A stretch of 64,000 nucleotides of DNA from an uncultured Prevotella sp. (GTDB lineage: Bacteria > Bacteroidota > Bacteroidia > Bacteroidales > Bacteroidaceae), in NCBI GenBank assembly GCA_934254985.1, contig CAKQMS010000002.1, forward strand, positions 123,210 through 187,209, in the 5' to 3' direction. Below the pieces are notes generated by a model. That model did no database searches, had not been told where the DNA came from, and saw nothing but the letters and a program-made list of their open reading frames with translations. The translations under genes were made by a program, and so were the position numbers. Shown here piece after piece: positions 17,508 through 25,758 of this stretch. Position 1 is the stretch's first letter, and every line of letters begins with the position of its first letter.

Positions 17508-19232
17508 TTAGAGGTTAATATCTTGAGTACGCTTAGCCCAGTCAAGGATCTTAACCTCAACGTTGATGTACTGGCTGTTCTCGTCATCTGGTTCTGTTGG
17601 TTTAACCTCAGGAATGTCAGGATAACCAGGACCGCTAACACTATTTACTGAAAGTTCGTACCAGTTGTTGCGGAGAACGCCATAACGACCAAGCCAATCA
17701 ATATTTTGATTATTATAAGTTTTATCGCCAGCACTCCACGGTGTAAGTTCATTGAAGTGCTTTATACGTGCGATGTAATAAGACACTCCTTTTACATATG
17801 TTGACAAACCTACCATAGGGTCTGCTCCTGATGCTTTCTTGAAACCAAGTTTAGCATTAATTTCATCAGCCTTATGCTGTTCAATCTCATCTGTTCCATG
17901 CTTTACATTCGCTGTTGTAATAAGATGGATACCTGCATTTGCTAAATCTGTACCTGTAAGTATTACTTTCACCTTGTCAGCATCAGCCTCACCAAGAACC
18001 TCCATAGCCTTAGCCTTTATTTGGGCAATGACATCTGCTTCTTTCCACAATTGGGAGTTATTACCCATCTTGTAGAATGTCTCATTTGGAGCAAAATTCT
18101 TAGGTGTGTACTTAGCAGAGAACAAAACACGTGTTGTCTGACCTTGCATCATATGAGCAATGTCGAATGTATTCTCAAGGCAGTACTGAGGTTTATTTAC
18201 ATCGGGACCAGTCTTAAAGTCTCCTGTTGTAGCCATATTAAATTGGTCTTTACACTCATCCACAGTGGTATAAGATGACTTATAGTTTGGATCTACACCC
18301 CAATATACACGTTTGAATTCTGCAAGTGTATTATCAAAGAAGCGATCGACTGTAGCACTATATTTTTCACCAGCAGCAACTCCTGTCTTCCAAATATCAG
18401 CATAACCATCTGACAATCCCGCTGTTACATGCACAGGGAATGTATATTTATTTGTCACATCAAGAGTCCAACCAGTAATGTCAACATGATCACCGTTATA
18501 AGTACCAGTAGTAATATCTATATTAGATTTTGAGGTACTACCAAGAGTTACTTTTGCAAGACCACGCTCAACATACACGGTAGTAGCAGCTTTACTCTCA
18601 GCTTCTTTCTGAGTTGCGCATATATTCTGTATCGCAACAAGAGTCTCAGGCTCACCATTTGCAACATATTTAGGAGCATTAGCCATGAAGAAGCCTTTGT
18701 CATACTTCAAATAATTAACTGATGGTAATGTTGGTGTAGGTCCTACAGCAATTTTACTCCACTCAGAGAACTTTTGATCTGTTGTTGGATATGAAACTTT
18801 GTTTCCATTATTATTAAGAAGAATAAGAGCATAATAATCAGTTGCATTTACACTTGCTGAAGATAATTTTGCTGTTATCTTGGCTGTTGTTGTAATACCT
18901 TTATCTTTATCTGCAGGTTTAACTTGTTGCCAAGGTTCCATATTTCCAAGGTCTACAGCCTCTTTGAATATATAATCAGAACCAGATTTCTTGAAAACAA
19001 GGAGAGTTGCGTCTTTTACTGCATACTCACTTGCCTCACCGCCATTAAACGACGGATCACCAGCTGCACGAGTACCGTTTGTTGTAGGCAGATTAATCTT
19101 AAATGAAGCATACGCTTCACCAGCCTTGTTTTCATTGCCTTTACCATCAGTTGCGAGGTCGTCGCTACTTGAGCAACTTACCAAAGCTGTAGCCATTACA
19201 GCCATTCCGAATAGATTCTTAACGTTTACCAT
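17508..19232 (-). CDS. mfa1: Mfa1-family major fimbrial subunit
   Basis: 574 residues. Lipoprotein signal with Cys20 (ATALVSC) then SSSDD. A probable maturation site for an Arg-type protease, T-N-G-T-R-A-A-G at about residue 53, lies just before the N-terminal fimbrillin domain, as in Porphyromonas Mfa1. The body is a P_gingi_FimA/Mfa1 fold (EYAVKDATLLVFKKSGSDYIFKEAV, YYALILLNNNG) and the C-terminal strand YINVEVKILDWAKRTQDINL resembles the donor strand. It forms the fimbrial shaft after export and cleavage. It is the third gene of a minus-strand operon; hairpins on both sides may set its mRNA level apart from its neighbours. Confidence 0.9.
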   Translation of the reverse strand: MVNVKNLFGMAVMATALVSCSSSDDLATDGKGNENKAGEAYASFKINLPTTNGTRAAGDPSFNGGEASEYAVKDATLLVFKKSGSDYIFKEAVDLGNMEPWQQVKPADKDKGITTTAKITAKLSSASVNATDYYALILLNNNGNKVSYPTTDQKFSEWSKIAVGPTPTLPSVNYLKYDKGFFMANAPKYVANGEPETLVAIQNICATQKEAESKAATTVYVERGLAKVTLGSTSKSNIDITTGTYNGDHVDITGWTLDVTNKYTFPVHVTAGLSDGYADIWKTGVAAGEKYSATVDRFFDNTLAEFKRVYWGVDPNYKSSYTTVDECKDQFNMATTGDFKTGPDVNKPQYCLENTFDIAHMMQGQTTRVLFSAKYTPKNFAPNETFYKMGNNSQLWKEADVIAQIKAKAMEVLGEADADKVKVILTGTDLANAGIHLITTANVKHGTDEIEQHKADEINAKLGFKKASGADPMVGLSTYVKGVSYYIARIKHFNELTPWSAGDKTYNNQNIDWLGRYGVLRNNWYELSVNSVSGPGYPDIPEVKPTEPDDENSQYINVEVKILDWAKRTQDINL

Positions 19233-19291
19233 AGTTAAAAAGTTTAATTGTGAATATTGATTATTTATTATAATTTTGAGCGTAAGAGTTC

Positions 19292-19320
19292 TTGGAAGGG
19301 TGTTTTTTGCACCCTACCAA
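19292..19320 (-). other. Leader hairpin upstream of mfa1
   Basis: TTGGAAGGGTG (19292-19302) pairs with CACCCTACCAA (19310-19320) with one mismatch, loop of 7. On the minus strand it is in the 5' region of mfa1, about 60 bases before the ATG. Confidence 0.5.
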
Positions 19321-19354
19321 ATCAAAGAGAGATAAATGATTATTGTTGTTTCTT

Positions 19355-19382
19355 TAGGCTATGGCACTCTCGCCACAGCCTA
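19355..19382 (-). other. Hairpin just after the DUF3868 gene
   Basis: TAGGCTATGGC (19355-19365) pairs with GCCACAGCCTA (19372-19382) with one G-U pair and a 6-nt loop. It directly follows the DUF3868 stop on the minus strand, without a T run after it. Confidence 0.5.
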
Positions 19383-19388
19383 CATATT

Positions 19389-20834
19389 TTATTTAGCGTT
19401 AGCTATGCGGTTGCCATTAGCCTTAGCATCAGCAGAACCTGCAGTAGCAGCATCAGCAAATAGCTGGCGAGCTAAAGCATAGTCTTTTTTCATTACTGCT
19501 AAAGCGCCACGAGCATTCAATGCCTCAGCAGAGTTGCCAGCTTTCAGCAGATGTTTTTCTGCCGATGCAACGTCGCGTCGTTGCAAGTCAGCGCAAGCTG
19601 CATTAAGGTTGGCAGTTGGGTCATCAGGGAACATACGCACGGCTATGTCGAAGACCTCATTAAATTCTGCCGAACCTTCCTCCATGGTTTGTGCCACAAG
19701 ATACATCTCTTGGAGCGACAACTGCTGTGGACGAGTTTTGAGTATCTGCTTAGCTTCCTCAACAGAGAAAGGTCTTACAGTATAGCTCACGGTATAGTCG
19801 CTATGACGAAGGCGAGGATAGATGTCGCTCATTATCACGGCATAATCCTGTGGATAGAGCTGACGTATGCGCTTGTCCTTGTCGTCGGGAGCAAGATTTG
19901 AGTTTGCAATCTTTAGTATTTCTTCCTTATTAGCCAGTTGCGACTGCTGCACCTTATGGCGGAATCCGTCCCAATCCTCAGGTGTAGAGTTAGAGCTAAA
20001 CAGCTTGTTATCTATAGTATAAAGATGTGACACATAATTCTTCAACGATGCTGCACGCTCTCGTGCCAATCGCTCATTGTTGGCATAAGGACCATCGGGC
20101 GAAGCAAAGCCATGAATGTTAATGCCGGTAATCTCAACGTTCTTGTCATCACGCACAAGGTCGATGGTCTTAGTAATCTTTGCCAATTCACGAGTATTGT
20201 CGAAGAGGTCGACCACAATATCTGTCTTGTTGACACGGAAGCTAAGATAAGCCTCCCCCTTCTCTGCTCGTTGCTTACGAGCCTCGGCAGCTGGTTTTAC
20301 GAAAGCTATTGCAGGCATCCACGCATCAAGGTTGTCGATGTTGGCGAGAAGCGTACGGTCCTGATCCTGTAAGTCGCCACATCCGCAGAGGTCTTGTGCG
20401 GCAAAGAGTTGCAATACGTCAGACTCTAAAGGTTGCTTACGCATAATGGTTTGGCTATAGCTGATGCTTTGCTCAGTTCCATTCTTGCGCAACACAACAA
20501 TAGGCTCTTTGCCTTCAGTATACTTTTTTGCACGCTTACTTGCTCGCATCATACGTATCTGCTGCGACCTGCCATTGATGATGACAGGCTGCAAAGCTGT
20601 AGTATCGCCATCGGCTGCAAGCATCGGAGTGAGAATAAGTTGCTGTTCTGCCTTGAGTTTTAGGTTGCTGAGATTTAGCTTGAATGCAACATCCACCCGC
20701 TCGTTCTCTACACTTGTCTGCACGCTGTCTATCGTTACAGCACCCGATGCAACCGATTGCGCAACGGCTGTATTGCATGCAGCAACTCCGACAAGACAAG
20801 TCAAAAAGATATGTTTAAGTGAATTGGTCTTCAT
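19389..20834 (-). CDS. DUF3868/OmpA-like protein of the fimbrial locus
   Basis: 481 residues with a signal peptide (to about residue 25, AVAQ). Residues about 30-180 match the DUF3868 type of domain. Residues about 200-370 contain an OmpA-C-like peptidoglycan-binding pattern (ITGINIHGFASPDGPYANNERLARERAASLKNYV). The last 100 residues (LNAACADLQRRDVASAEKHLLKAGNSAEALNARGALAVMKKDYALARQLFADAA) are TPR-like. DUF3868 and DUF3575 proteins accompany Mfa/Fim loci in Bacteroidota, where they are thought to serve assembly or anchoring at the outer membrane. The gap to the upstream DUF3575 gene is 39 bases. Confidence 0.85.
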   Translation of the reverse strand: MKTNSLKHIFLTCLVGVAACNTAVAQSVASGAVTIDSVQTSVENERVDVAFKLNLSNLKLKAEQQLILTPMLAADGDTTALQPVIINGRSQQIRMMRASKRAKKYTEGKEPIVVLRKNGTEQSISYSQTIMRKQPLESDVLQLFAAQDLCGCGDLQDQDRTLLANIDNLDAWMPAIAFVKPAAEARKQRAEKGEAYLSFRVNKTDIVVDLFDNTRELAKITKTIDLVRDDKNVEITGINIHGFASPDGPYANNERLARERAASLKNYVSHLYTIDNKLFSSNSTPEDWDGFRHKVQQSQLANKEEILKIANSNLAPDDKDKRIRQLYPQDYAVIMSDIYPRLRHSDYTVSYTVRPFSVEEAKQILKTRPQQLSLQEMYLVAQTMEEGSAEFNEVFDIAVRMFPDDPTANLNAACADLQRRDVASAEKHLLKAGNSAEALNARGALAVMKKDYALARQLFADAATAGSADAKANGNRIANAK

Positions 20835-20873
20835 AACTTCAGGATTATTATATTGTCTATTGAAGATTAAGAG

Positions 20874-21443
20874 CTAAAATATATATGCGAAGCTGATTGC
20901 CGCCTTTGTAGGTCCCACATAGTTGCGATGTGATGTCTCTAAGCATTTTGCGCAACGACCATAGAGTTTGTATGGACTATATGCATAACCTACGCCGACT
21001 GAAGCCTCAAGATTCCAATGTTGCGAAAGCAACCATTGGTATCCGTAAGTAACGCCGGCTCCGATGTACCATCCTTCATAGTGGCGTCCACGTTTAGTCT
21101 TTGCCAAAGTGCCAAATGGCAAGTCGACATTCTTAACGTTGTATTCGCCAGCAAGGGCATGCACACCAAAGAAGCTACCTCCGAAACGTTGGCAAGTCCA
21201 CCAACGATATTCAGGCTCAACATTCCATATGCGCACTCTCTTGCTTCCTGAGAATGTCCATGGATTGAGCGTAGCAAACACCTGTGCTGTCTGCTTCTCT
21301 GCTGTACCTATCTCTATACCTGCGTTGAGCGATGTTGTAGCCCAGCCTAAGAGATTGGTCTTCAGCGCCACGTCTTGTGCCTTTACAGAGCCAGACGTTG
21401 TAAGTAGCATCATTGCCATTCCTATAATGTATGAATGCTTCAT
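20874..21443 (-). CDS. DUF3575 outer-membrane protein of the fimbrial locus
   Basis: 189 residues, first gene of the fimbrial operon. Signal peptide to about residue 22 (SVKAQ). The rest alternates hydrophobic and polar residues, with DVALKTNLLGWATTSLNAGIEIG, the start typical of DUF3575, and ends in Phe (ISFAYIF), as outer-membrane beta barrels do. It presumably forms a small barrel linked to fimbrial assembly; that role is inferred from its conserved place beside DUF3868 and Mfa genes. Confidence 0.85.
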   Translation of the reverse strand: MKHSYIIGMAMMLLTTSGSVKAQDVALKTNLLGWATTSLNAGIEIGTAEKQTAQVFATLNPWTFSGSKRVRIWNVEPEYRWWTCQRFGGSFFGVHALAGEYNVKNVDLPFGTLAKTKRGRHYEGWYIGAGVTYGYQWLLSQHWNLEASVGVGYAYSPYKLYGRCAKCLETSHRNYVGPTKAAISFAYIF

Positions 21444-21561
21444 CGTTTAGGCTTTTATATAAGTTAATATTATATCAGTTTAAGTAACTATCTTAGTTAT
21501 TGTCTTAAGTTTCTTAGCTCAGGCTTAAGTATCTTTTGTTTTACCTGTGGCAAAGTTATTG

Positions 21562-21594
21562 CAAATATAAAAACGAGAGGTAAAAAAAGTGCAA
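21562..21594 (-). promoter_or_regulatory. Candidate promoter of the fimbrial operon
   Basis: Minus strand: TTG (21592-21594), 22-bp spacer, TATATTTG (21562-21569). The spacer is one base longer than usual. A second -7-like site TAACTTTG lies at 21551-21558 without a partner. The leader would be about 110 nt. Confidence 0.4.
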
Positions 21595-21613
21595 GAAATT
21601 TCGAAACTATATA

Positions 21614-21627
21614 TGCAAACGTTTGCA
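21614..21627. promoter_or_regulatory. Perfect 14-bp palindrome TGCAAACGTTTGCA, LacI-type operator
   Basis: The sequence is its own reverse complement with a central CG, the hallmark of LacI/GalR-family operators. It lies 156 bp (centre to centre) upstream of a second, less perfect site over the GH43 promoter, and about 20 bp from the candidate fimbrial promoter. Confidence 0.65.
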
Positions 21628-21660
21628 TTGCTGTAATTGTACAATTATTGTCACAAGCCG

Positions 21661-21694
21661 ACACCTTATTATATTATATAACACCTTATTATAT
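21661..21694. repeat. Paired direct repeat ACACCTTATTATAT
   Basis: Two perfect 14-bp copies at 21661-21674 and 21681-21694, 20 bp apart. Two further copies occur at 29260 and 29294. Confidence 0.9.
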
Positions 21695-21769
21695 TGTTAT
21701 CCTGCTGATTATATTAACAGCCAACCTCCTTATCGCAGATAAAATAATGCACATTATATCGAATATTTG

Positions 21770-21809
21770 TGCAAACGCTTGATAAATTGCGAAATAATGT
21801 GTATTTTTG
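21770..21809 (+). promoter_or_regulatory. GH43 operon promoter with overlapping LacI-type operator
   Basis: Promoter TTG (21779-21781), 20-bp spacer, TATTTTTG (21802-21809). The -33 element is inside TGCAAACGCTTGA (21770-21782), whose left half is identical to the perfect palindrome at 21614. Binding there would block the promoter. No LacI-family gene is in the window. Confidence 0.65.
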
Positions 21810-21864
21810 TACTCGCATTTGATTATCAACTAACAAAACCATAATAATAAACCACCTAAAGATT

Positions 21865-22938
21865 ATGAACATCAAAACTATTCTAAGTTCAAAGAAAGCC
21901 TTGCTTACAGCGCTTGGCATGACATGTTTTCTAACAGCTTCGGCTCAAAACCTTGTGAAGGGCGACTACGGATACCTATATTGCCACATGAGCGATAAGG
22001 GAGAGTGGACAGCATATGCTGTGAGCCGCGACGGATACAACTATCAAGACATTATCGACGGCGAACCTATCTTCGACCAGAAGAAGTTGGCACGCATAGA
22101 GGGCGGCACACGCGACGCCTTTATCACCCGTGCTTACAACGGCAAGGGATATGTGATGGTGACAACAGATATGTGTGTAGCAAAGTCGCACAAATGGGAC
22201 AACTATGGTATCAACCTCTTGAAGAGCGACGACCTGATACATTGGACAAGCGTTACCCTCGACTATCGCAAGGGACAGCAGATATTCTCAGACCCTACGG
22301 CACCATCGCCATACAAGGACTGGTCTACTATCAACCGCGTATGGGCACCTCAGATATTCTGGGACCCAGACTATACATGGCAGAATGGCGACAAGGGCGG
22401 ATACATGATTTACTACTCTATGCTAAACCGCGCAGAAGAGAAGTACGACCGCATGTACTATAGCTACGCTAACAAGGACTTTACAGAGATTACCACTCCA
22501 AAGTTACTCTTCGACTGGGGATATGCTACCATCGATGCCGACATCAATCTGCTCGACGACGGTCTATACCATATGCTCATCAAGAAGGAAGGTGGAAAGC
22601 CTGGCATCTATACAGCTACAAGCAAATACTTGACTCATGGTTGGGGCGAGCCTGTAGAAAACGACTATGTGAGCTTCGAAGGTACAAAGAAATGCGAAGG
22701 CTCAAGTGCTTTCCAGCTTATTGGCGACAAGACATGGCGCGTGGCTTATATCCAGTATAGCGACCGTCCTAAGCATTATCGCATTTGCAAGGCTGACGAA
22801 AACCTGCGCAACTTCCACGACCCTGTAGACATAAAGGGCGTAACAGGACCACAGCACGGCTCTTTCATGCGCATCACAAAGAAGGAATACAACAAGCTTC
22901 TTAAGTTCGACGCAGAATACAAGAAGAACAAGAAATAA
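21865..22938 (+). CDS. GH43-like secreted glycoside hydrolase
   Basis: 357 residues with a signal peptide (to about residue 27, TASAQ). The remainder has the repeated WxxxxxxSxDLIxW and DPxxxW patterns of five-bladed beta-propeller glycosidases: YGINLLKSDDLIHWTSV, WAPQIFWDPDYTW and YMIYYSMLN. This fits GH43 or a related clan-F enzyme acting on arabinose- or xylose-containing glycans, but I cannot assign the three catalytic acids with confidence, so the substrate is open. It is first of a tight operon (gaps of 14 and 10 bases) with a MaoC-like and a phosphoesterase gene, and its promoter overlaps a LacI-type operator, which suggests induction by a sugar. Confidence 0.82.
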   Translation: MNIKTILSSKKALLTALGMTCFLTASAQNLVKGDYGYLYCHMSDKGEWTAYAVSRDGYNYQDIIDGEPIFDQKKLARIEGGTRDAFITRAYNGKGYVMVTTDMCVAKSHKWDNYGINLLKSDDLIHWTSVTLDYRKGQQIFSDPTAPSPYKDWSTINRVWAPQIFWDPDYTWQNGDKGGYMIYYSMLNRAEEKYDRMYYSYANKDFTEITTPKLLFDWGYATIDADINLLDDGLYHMLIKKEGGKPGIYTATSKYLTHGWGEPVENDYVSFEGTKKCEGSSAFQLIGDKTWRVAYIQYSDRPKHYRICKADENLRNFHDPVDIKGVTGPQHGSFMRITKKEYNKLLKFDAEYKKNKK

Positions 22939-22952
22939 TTTTTATACACAAC

Positions 22953-23417
22953 ATGGAAAAACTTATAGTAAACTCTTACGAGGACTTTGCCTCACATCTT
23001 GGCGAAGTGCTCGGCACAAGCGAATGGTTGCAGATAGACCAAGACCGCATCAACATGTTTGCTGACGCAACTCTCGACCACCAATGGATTCACGTAGACG
23101 TGGAGAGAGCAAAGACCGAAAGTCCATACAAGTCGACCATAGCTCACGGCTATCTCACACTATCTGTACTCCCATACCTCTGGGATCAGATTATCGAGGT
23201 GAAGAACATCAAGATGCTCGTTAACTACGGCATCGAGCACATGCGCTTCGGCAAGCCTGTCATCACAGGCAGCAGAGTTCGCTTGGTGACAAAGCTTCAC
23301 CAAATTCAGAACCTCCGCGGCACATGCAAGACGGAAATCGACTTCCGCATCGAAATAGAAGGCGAGCGCAAGCCTGCTCTCGAAGGCATAGCCGTATTCC
23401 TTTATTATTTCAACTAA
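22953..23417 (+). CDS. MaoC-like (R)-hydratase
   Basis: 154-residue cytosolic hot-dog-fold protein. The hydratase-2 signature is visible at about residues 37-50 (FADATLDHQWIHVD), with the catalytic Asp and His, followed by ESPYKSTIAHGYLTLSVLPYL, also typical of the family. Relatives hydrate trans-2-enoyl-CoA to (R)-3-hydroxyacyl-CoA. Its placement between two secreted enzymes is unusual, since it has no signal peptide. The link is not obvious; it could be carried along in the operon. Confidence 0.9.
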   Translation: MEKLIVNSYEDFASHLGEVLGTSEWLQIDQDRINMFADATLDHQWIHVDVERAKTESPYKSTIAHGYLTLSVLPYLWDQIIEVKNIKMLVNYGIEHMRFGKPVITGSRVRLVTKLHQIQNLRGTCKTEIDFRIEIEGERKPALEGIAVFLYYFN

Positions 23418-23427
23418 GACAAACAAA

Positions 23428-24423
23428 ATGTTTAGGAAACTTATCTTAGGCTTGACCATGCTAATGTGCATAGGTCAAGCCTTTGCGCAAAATACACTAC
23501 GCTTCAAAAAAGGATTATTCAAGATTGTGCAGATTACAGATTTGCACTATAAACTCGGAGTGAAGGCTTCGGAACAGGGTCTTGCCTGCGTAAGAGAAAT
23601 GGTAGAGACCGAGAAACCCGACCTCGTGGTAGTAACTGGCGACATCATCTATTCAGCTCCTGCCGACAGCACCCTATCGGTAGTATTAAAGACATTTGCC
23701 CAACTTGGCGTGCCTTTCTGCATGACCTTCGGCAACCACGACTACGACTTTAAAACGCCAGCTGTAGCCCTATACAACCAAATGCAGAAGACTCCAAACT
23801 GCGTGATGCCCGTATTGCAAGGTAAGAATACCGACTATTCACTACCTATTCTGTCATCCAACGGCAAGCGAACAGCAGCCGTGCTATATTGCATCGACAC
23901 TCACAACAAGCCGGCTATAGGCGGCATTGGTGGCTACCAATGGATAAGCCACAACCAGATAACCTGGTATCGACAGCGCTCCACGGTTTACAAGCAGAAG
24001 AATGGCGGCAGACCAGTACCTTCGCTTGCATTCCTCCACATTCCGTTGCCTGAATTCAACTATGCCACAGACAACACTCAATGCCCGATGTATGGTTCAC
24101 GACTGGAGAAGGCATACAGCCCTTCTATAAATAGCGGCATGTTTGCTTCGATAAAGGAGATGGGCGACATCATGGGAGTGTTCTGTGGACACGACCACGA
24201 CAACGACTATGCAGTTTCCTACTTTAATGTATTGTTGGCTCACGGTCGCTTCTCGGGTGGCAACACAGAATATAATCATCTGACGCGTGGAGCAAGGGTG
24301 ATAGTATTGAAAGAAGGTAAACGCGAATTCGACACTTGGATTCGCGAAGTGGGCGGAAACGTGCTTTATCGAACCACATATCCAAAGAGCTATGTGAAGG
24401 ATGATTGGCGAAAAAGAAAGTAA
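23428..24423 (+). CDS. Secreted calcineurin-like metallophosphoesterase
   Basis: 331 residues. Signal peptide to about residue 20 (GQAFAQ). The dimetal phosphoesterase motifs appear in order: ITDLHY (D-x-H), VVTGDIIY (GD), FGNHDYD (GNHD), LHIPLPE (H) and FCGHDHDND (GHxH). The set is complete, so it should be active. Overall it resembles the plant-type purple-acid-phosphatase 29 or DevT-like group seen in Bacteroidota. The natural substrate is unknown. The gene is last of the GH43 operon and is followed by a 22-bp repeat array. Confidence 0.9.
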   Translation: MFRKLILGLTMLMCIGQAFAQNTLRFKKGLFKIVQITDLHYKLGVKASEQGLACVREMVETEKPDLVVVTGDIIYSAPADSTLSVVLKTFAQLGVPFCMTFGNHDYDFKTPAVALYNQMQKTPNCVMPVLQGKNTDYSLPILSSNGKRTAAVLYCIDTHNKPAIGGIGGYQWISHNQITWYRQRSTVYKQKNGGRPVPSLAFLHIPLPEFNYATDNTQCPMYGSRLEKAYSPSINSGMFASIKEMGDIMGVFCGHDHDNDYAVSYFNVLLAHGRFSGGNTEYNHLTRGARVIVLKEGKREFDTWIREVGGNVLYRTTYPKSYVKDDWRKRK

Positions 24424-24480
24424 AAGAGAAAAAGCCTAAAGGAATAGAGATATTTCTTTAGGAAAAAGACAAAAGAGAAA

Positions 24481-24590
24481 ACGCGACTACTCGCATCAGC
24501 CGATGCGGATAGTCGCGTTGCCATTTGCGAGTAGTCGTATTGCCCGATGCGACTACTCGCATTTATTTATGCAAGCACTCGCATAAATGA
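24481..24590. repeat. 22-bp period repeat array A (five units, inverted pairs)
   Basis: Units start at 24481, 24503, 24525, 24547 and 24569. Positions 3-14 of each hold a near-palindromic core, GCGACTACTCGC or its reverse complement GCGAGTAGTCGC with a few changes, in the order forward, reverse, reverse, forward, then a degraded forward copy. Spacers are 10 bp. Units 1+2 and 3+4 form hairpins; an 11-bp perfect stem is 24527-24537 with 24550-24560. The array lies between converging genes (phosphoesterase plus, lpxB minus). Confidence 0.9.
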
Positions 24591-24599
24591 ATGAATTAT

Positions 24600-25742
24600 T
24601 TATTGTTTGCGCAGCAGGGCAACCATAGTCTTGGCAGCATTATCTGGCGCAACGTCATTACCAAGCTTTGCCTTCACCTCGTCGTAGCCTTGAAGCATAG
24701 CCTCGCGACCATCGCCTCCTGGAAGGATAAGGCTGAGCTGACGGGTGATATCATTAAAGGTGAACTTATCGGCAAATAGCTCTGGCACCACCTCACGGTC
24801 GGCAACGAGGTTGACAAGACTGATATACTTCACTTTCAGAATATGATTGAAAGCCCATCGCATAAAGCGAGGGATAGGAGTCTTATAGCACACCACCTGT
24901 GGCACACCGAAGAGTGCCGTTTCGAGAGTAGCCGTACCACTCGTAACGAGAGCGCAAGTGGAATGTGAAAGCAGAGCGTAGGTGTCGTTGTGAACCAACT
25001 TCACGTTGCTACCTTCCACATATTTGTTATAATAATCGTCGTCGATAGAAGGCGCACCTGCCAACACCATCTGATAGTCGGCAAACTGTGATGCCGTTTG
25101 TATCATCATTGGCAAGTTGTCTTTTATCTCCTGCTTGCGACTACCGGCAAGGAGCGCTATAATAGGCTTGTTTTTATCAAGATTATTCCTATCGCAGAAT
25201 TCATCCTTTGTCTCCTTGTATTCCTTACTAAAAGTACGCACTTCGTCGGCTGTAGGGTTGCCCACATAGTGGATTGGGTAGCCATGCTTCTGCTCGAAGA
25301 AAGGAACCTCGAAAGGCAAGATAGAGAACAAAGCTGTGATGTCGCGCTTTATTGCCTTGATGCGCCATTCCTTCCATGCCCATATCTTTGGTGATATATA
25401 ATAGTAGATAGGAATATTCGTTGTAGAATGGATGTATTTGGCTATATCGAGGTTAAAGCCAGGATAGTCGACAAGTATCAAGGCATCAGGCTTCCACTCC
25501 ACTATATCGCGCTTGCAATAAGCCATATTGGCGAAGATGGTGCGCAGATGTAGCAACACGGGAATAAAGCCCATGTAAGCCATGTCACGATAGTGTTTCA
25601 CCAACGTGCCACCAACAGCTTGCATAAGGTCGCCTCCGATGAAGCGGAACTCAGCTTGACTGTCTTCTTTTTTCAGCGATGCCATAAGATGAGAAGCATG
25701 CAGGTCGCCACTCGCCTCGCCTACTATGATATAGTATTTCAT
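24600..25742 (-). CDS. lpxB: Lipid-A-disaccharide synthase
   Basis: 380 residues, usual length. Transfers 2,3-diacylglucosamine from UDP-2,3-diacylglucosamine to lipid X to make the lipid A disaccharide, at the inner face of the inner membrane. Family signatures include MKYYIIVGEASGDLHASHLM (GEASGD), FIGGDLMQAVGG, LVDYPGFNLDIAKYI, YYISPKIWAWKEWRIK and YVGNPTADEV, and the later TSGTATLETALFGVPQVVCYK. GT19 family. The gene follows surE by 16 bases, the usual Bacteroidota pairing. Confidence 0.97.
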   Translation of the reverse strand: MKYYIIVGEASGDLHASHLMASLKKEDSQAEFRFIGGDLMQAVGGTLVKHYRDMAYMGFIPVLLHLRTIFANMAYCKRDIVEWKPDALILVDYPGFNLDIAKYIHSTTNIPIYYYISPKIWAWKEWRIKAIKRDITALFSILPFEVPFFEQKHGYPIHYVGNPTADEVRTFSKEYKETKDEFCDRNNLDKNKPIIALLAGSRKQEIKDNLPMMIQTASQFADYQMVLAGAPSIDDDYYNKYVEGSNVKLVHNDTYALLSHSTCALVTSGTATLETALFGVPQVVCYKTPIPRFMRWAFNHILKVKYISLVNLVADREVVPELFADKFTFNDITRQLSLILPGGDGREAMLQGYDEVKAKLGNDVAPDNAAKTMVALLRKQ

Positions 25743-25758
25743 GCTATGAAGATTGGTT

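Larger units (their letters stand above)
21444..21864. other. Divergent regulatory region between fimbrial and GH43 operons
   Basis: 421 bases without a gene. It holds a run of related TTAAGT/CTTAG segments (21470-21540), a possible minus-strand promoter, two LacI-type operator sites, a pair of ACACCTTATTATAT repeats and the GH43 promoter. Individual sites are listed separately. Confidence 0.7.
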
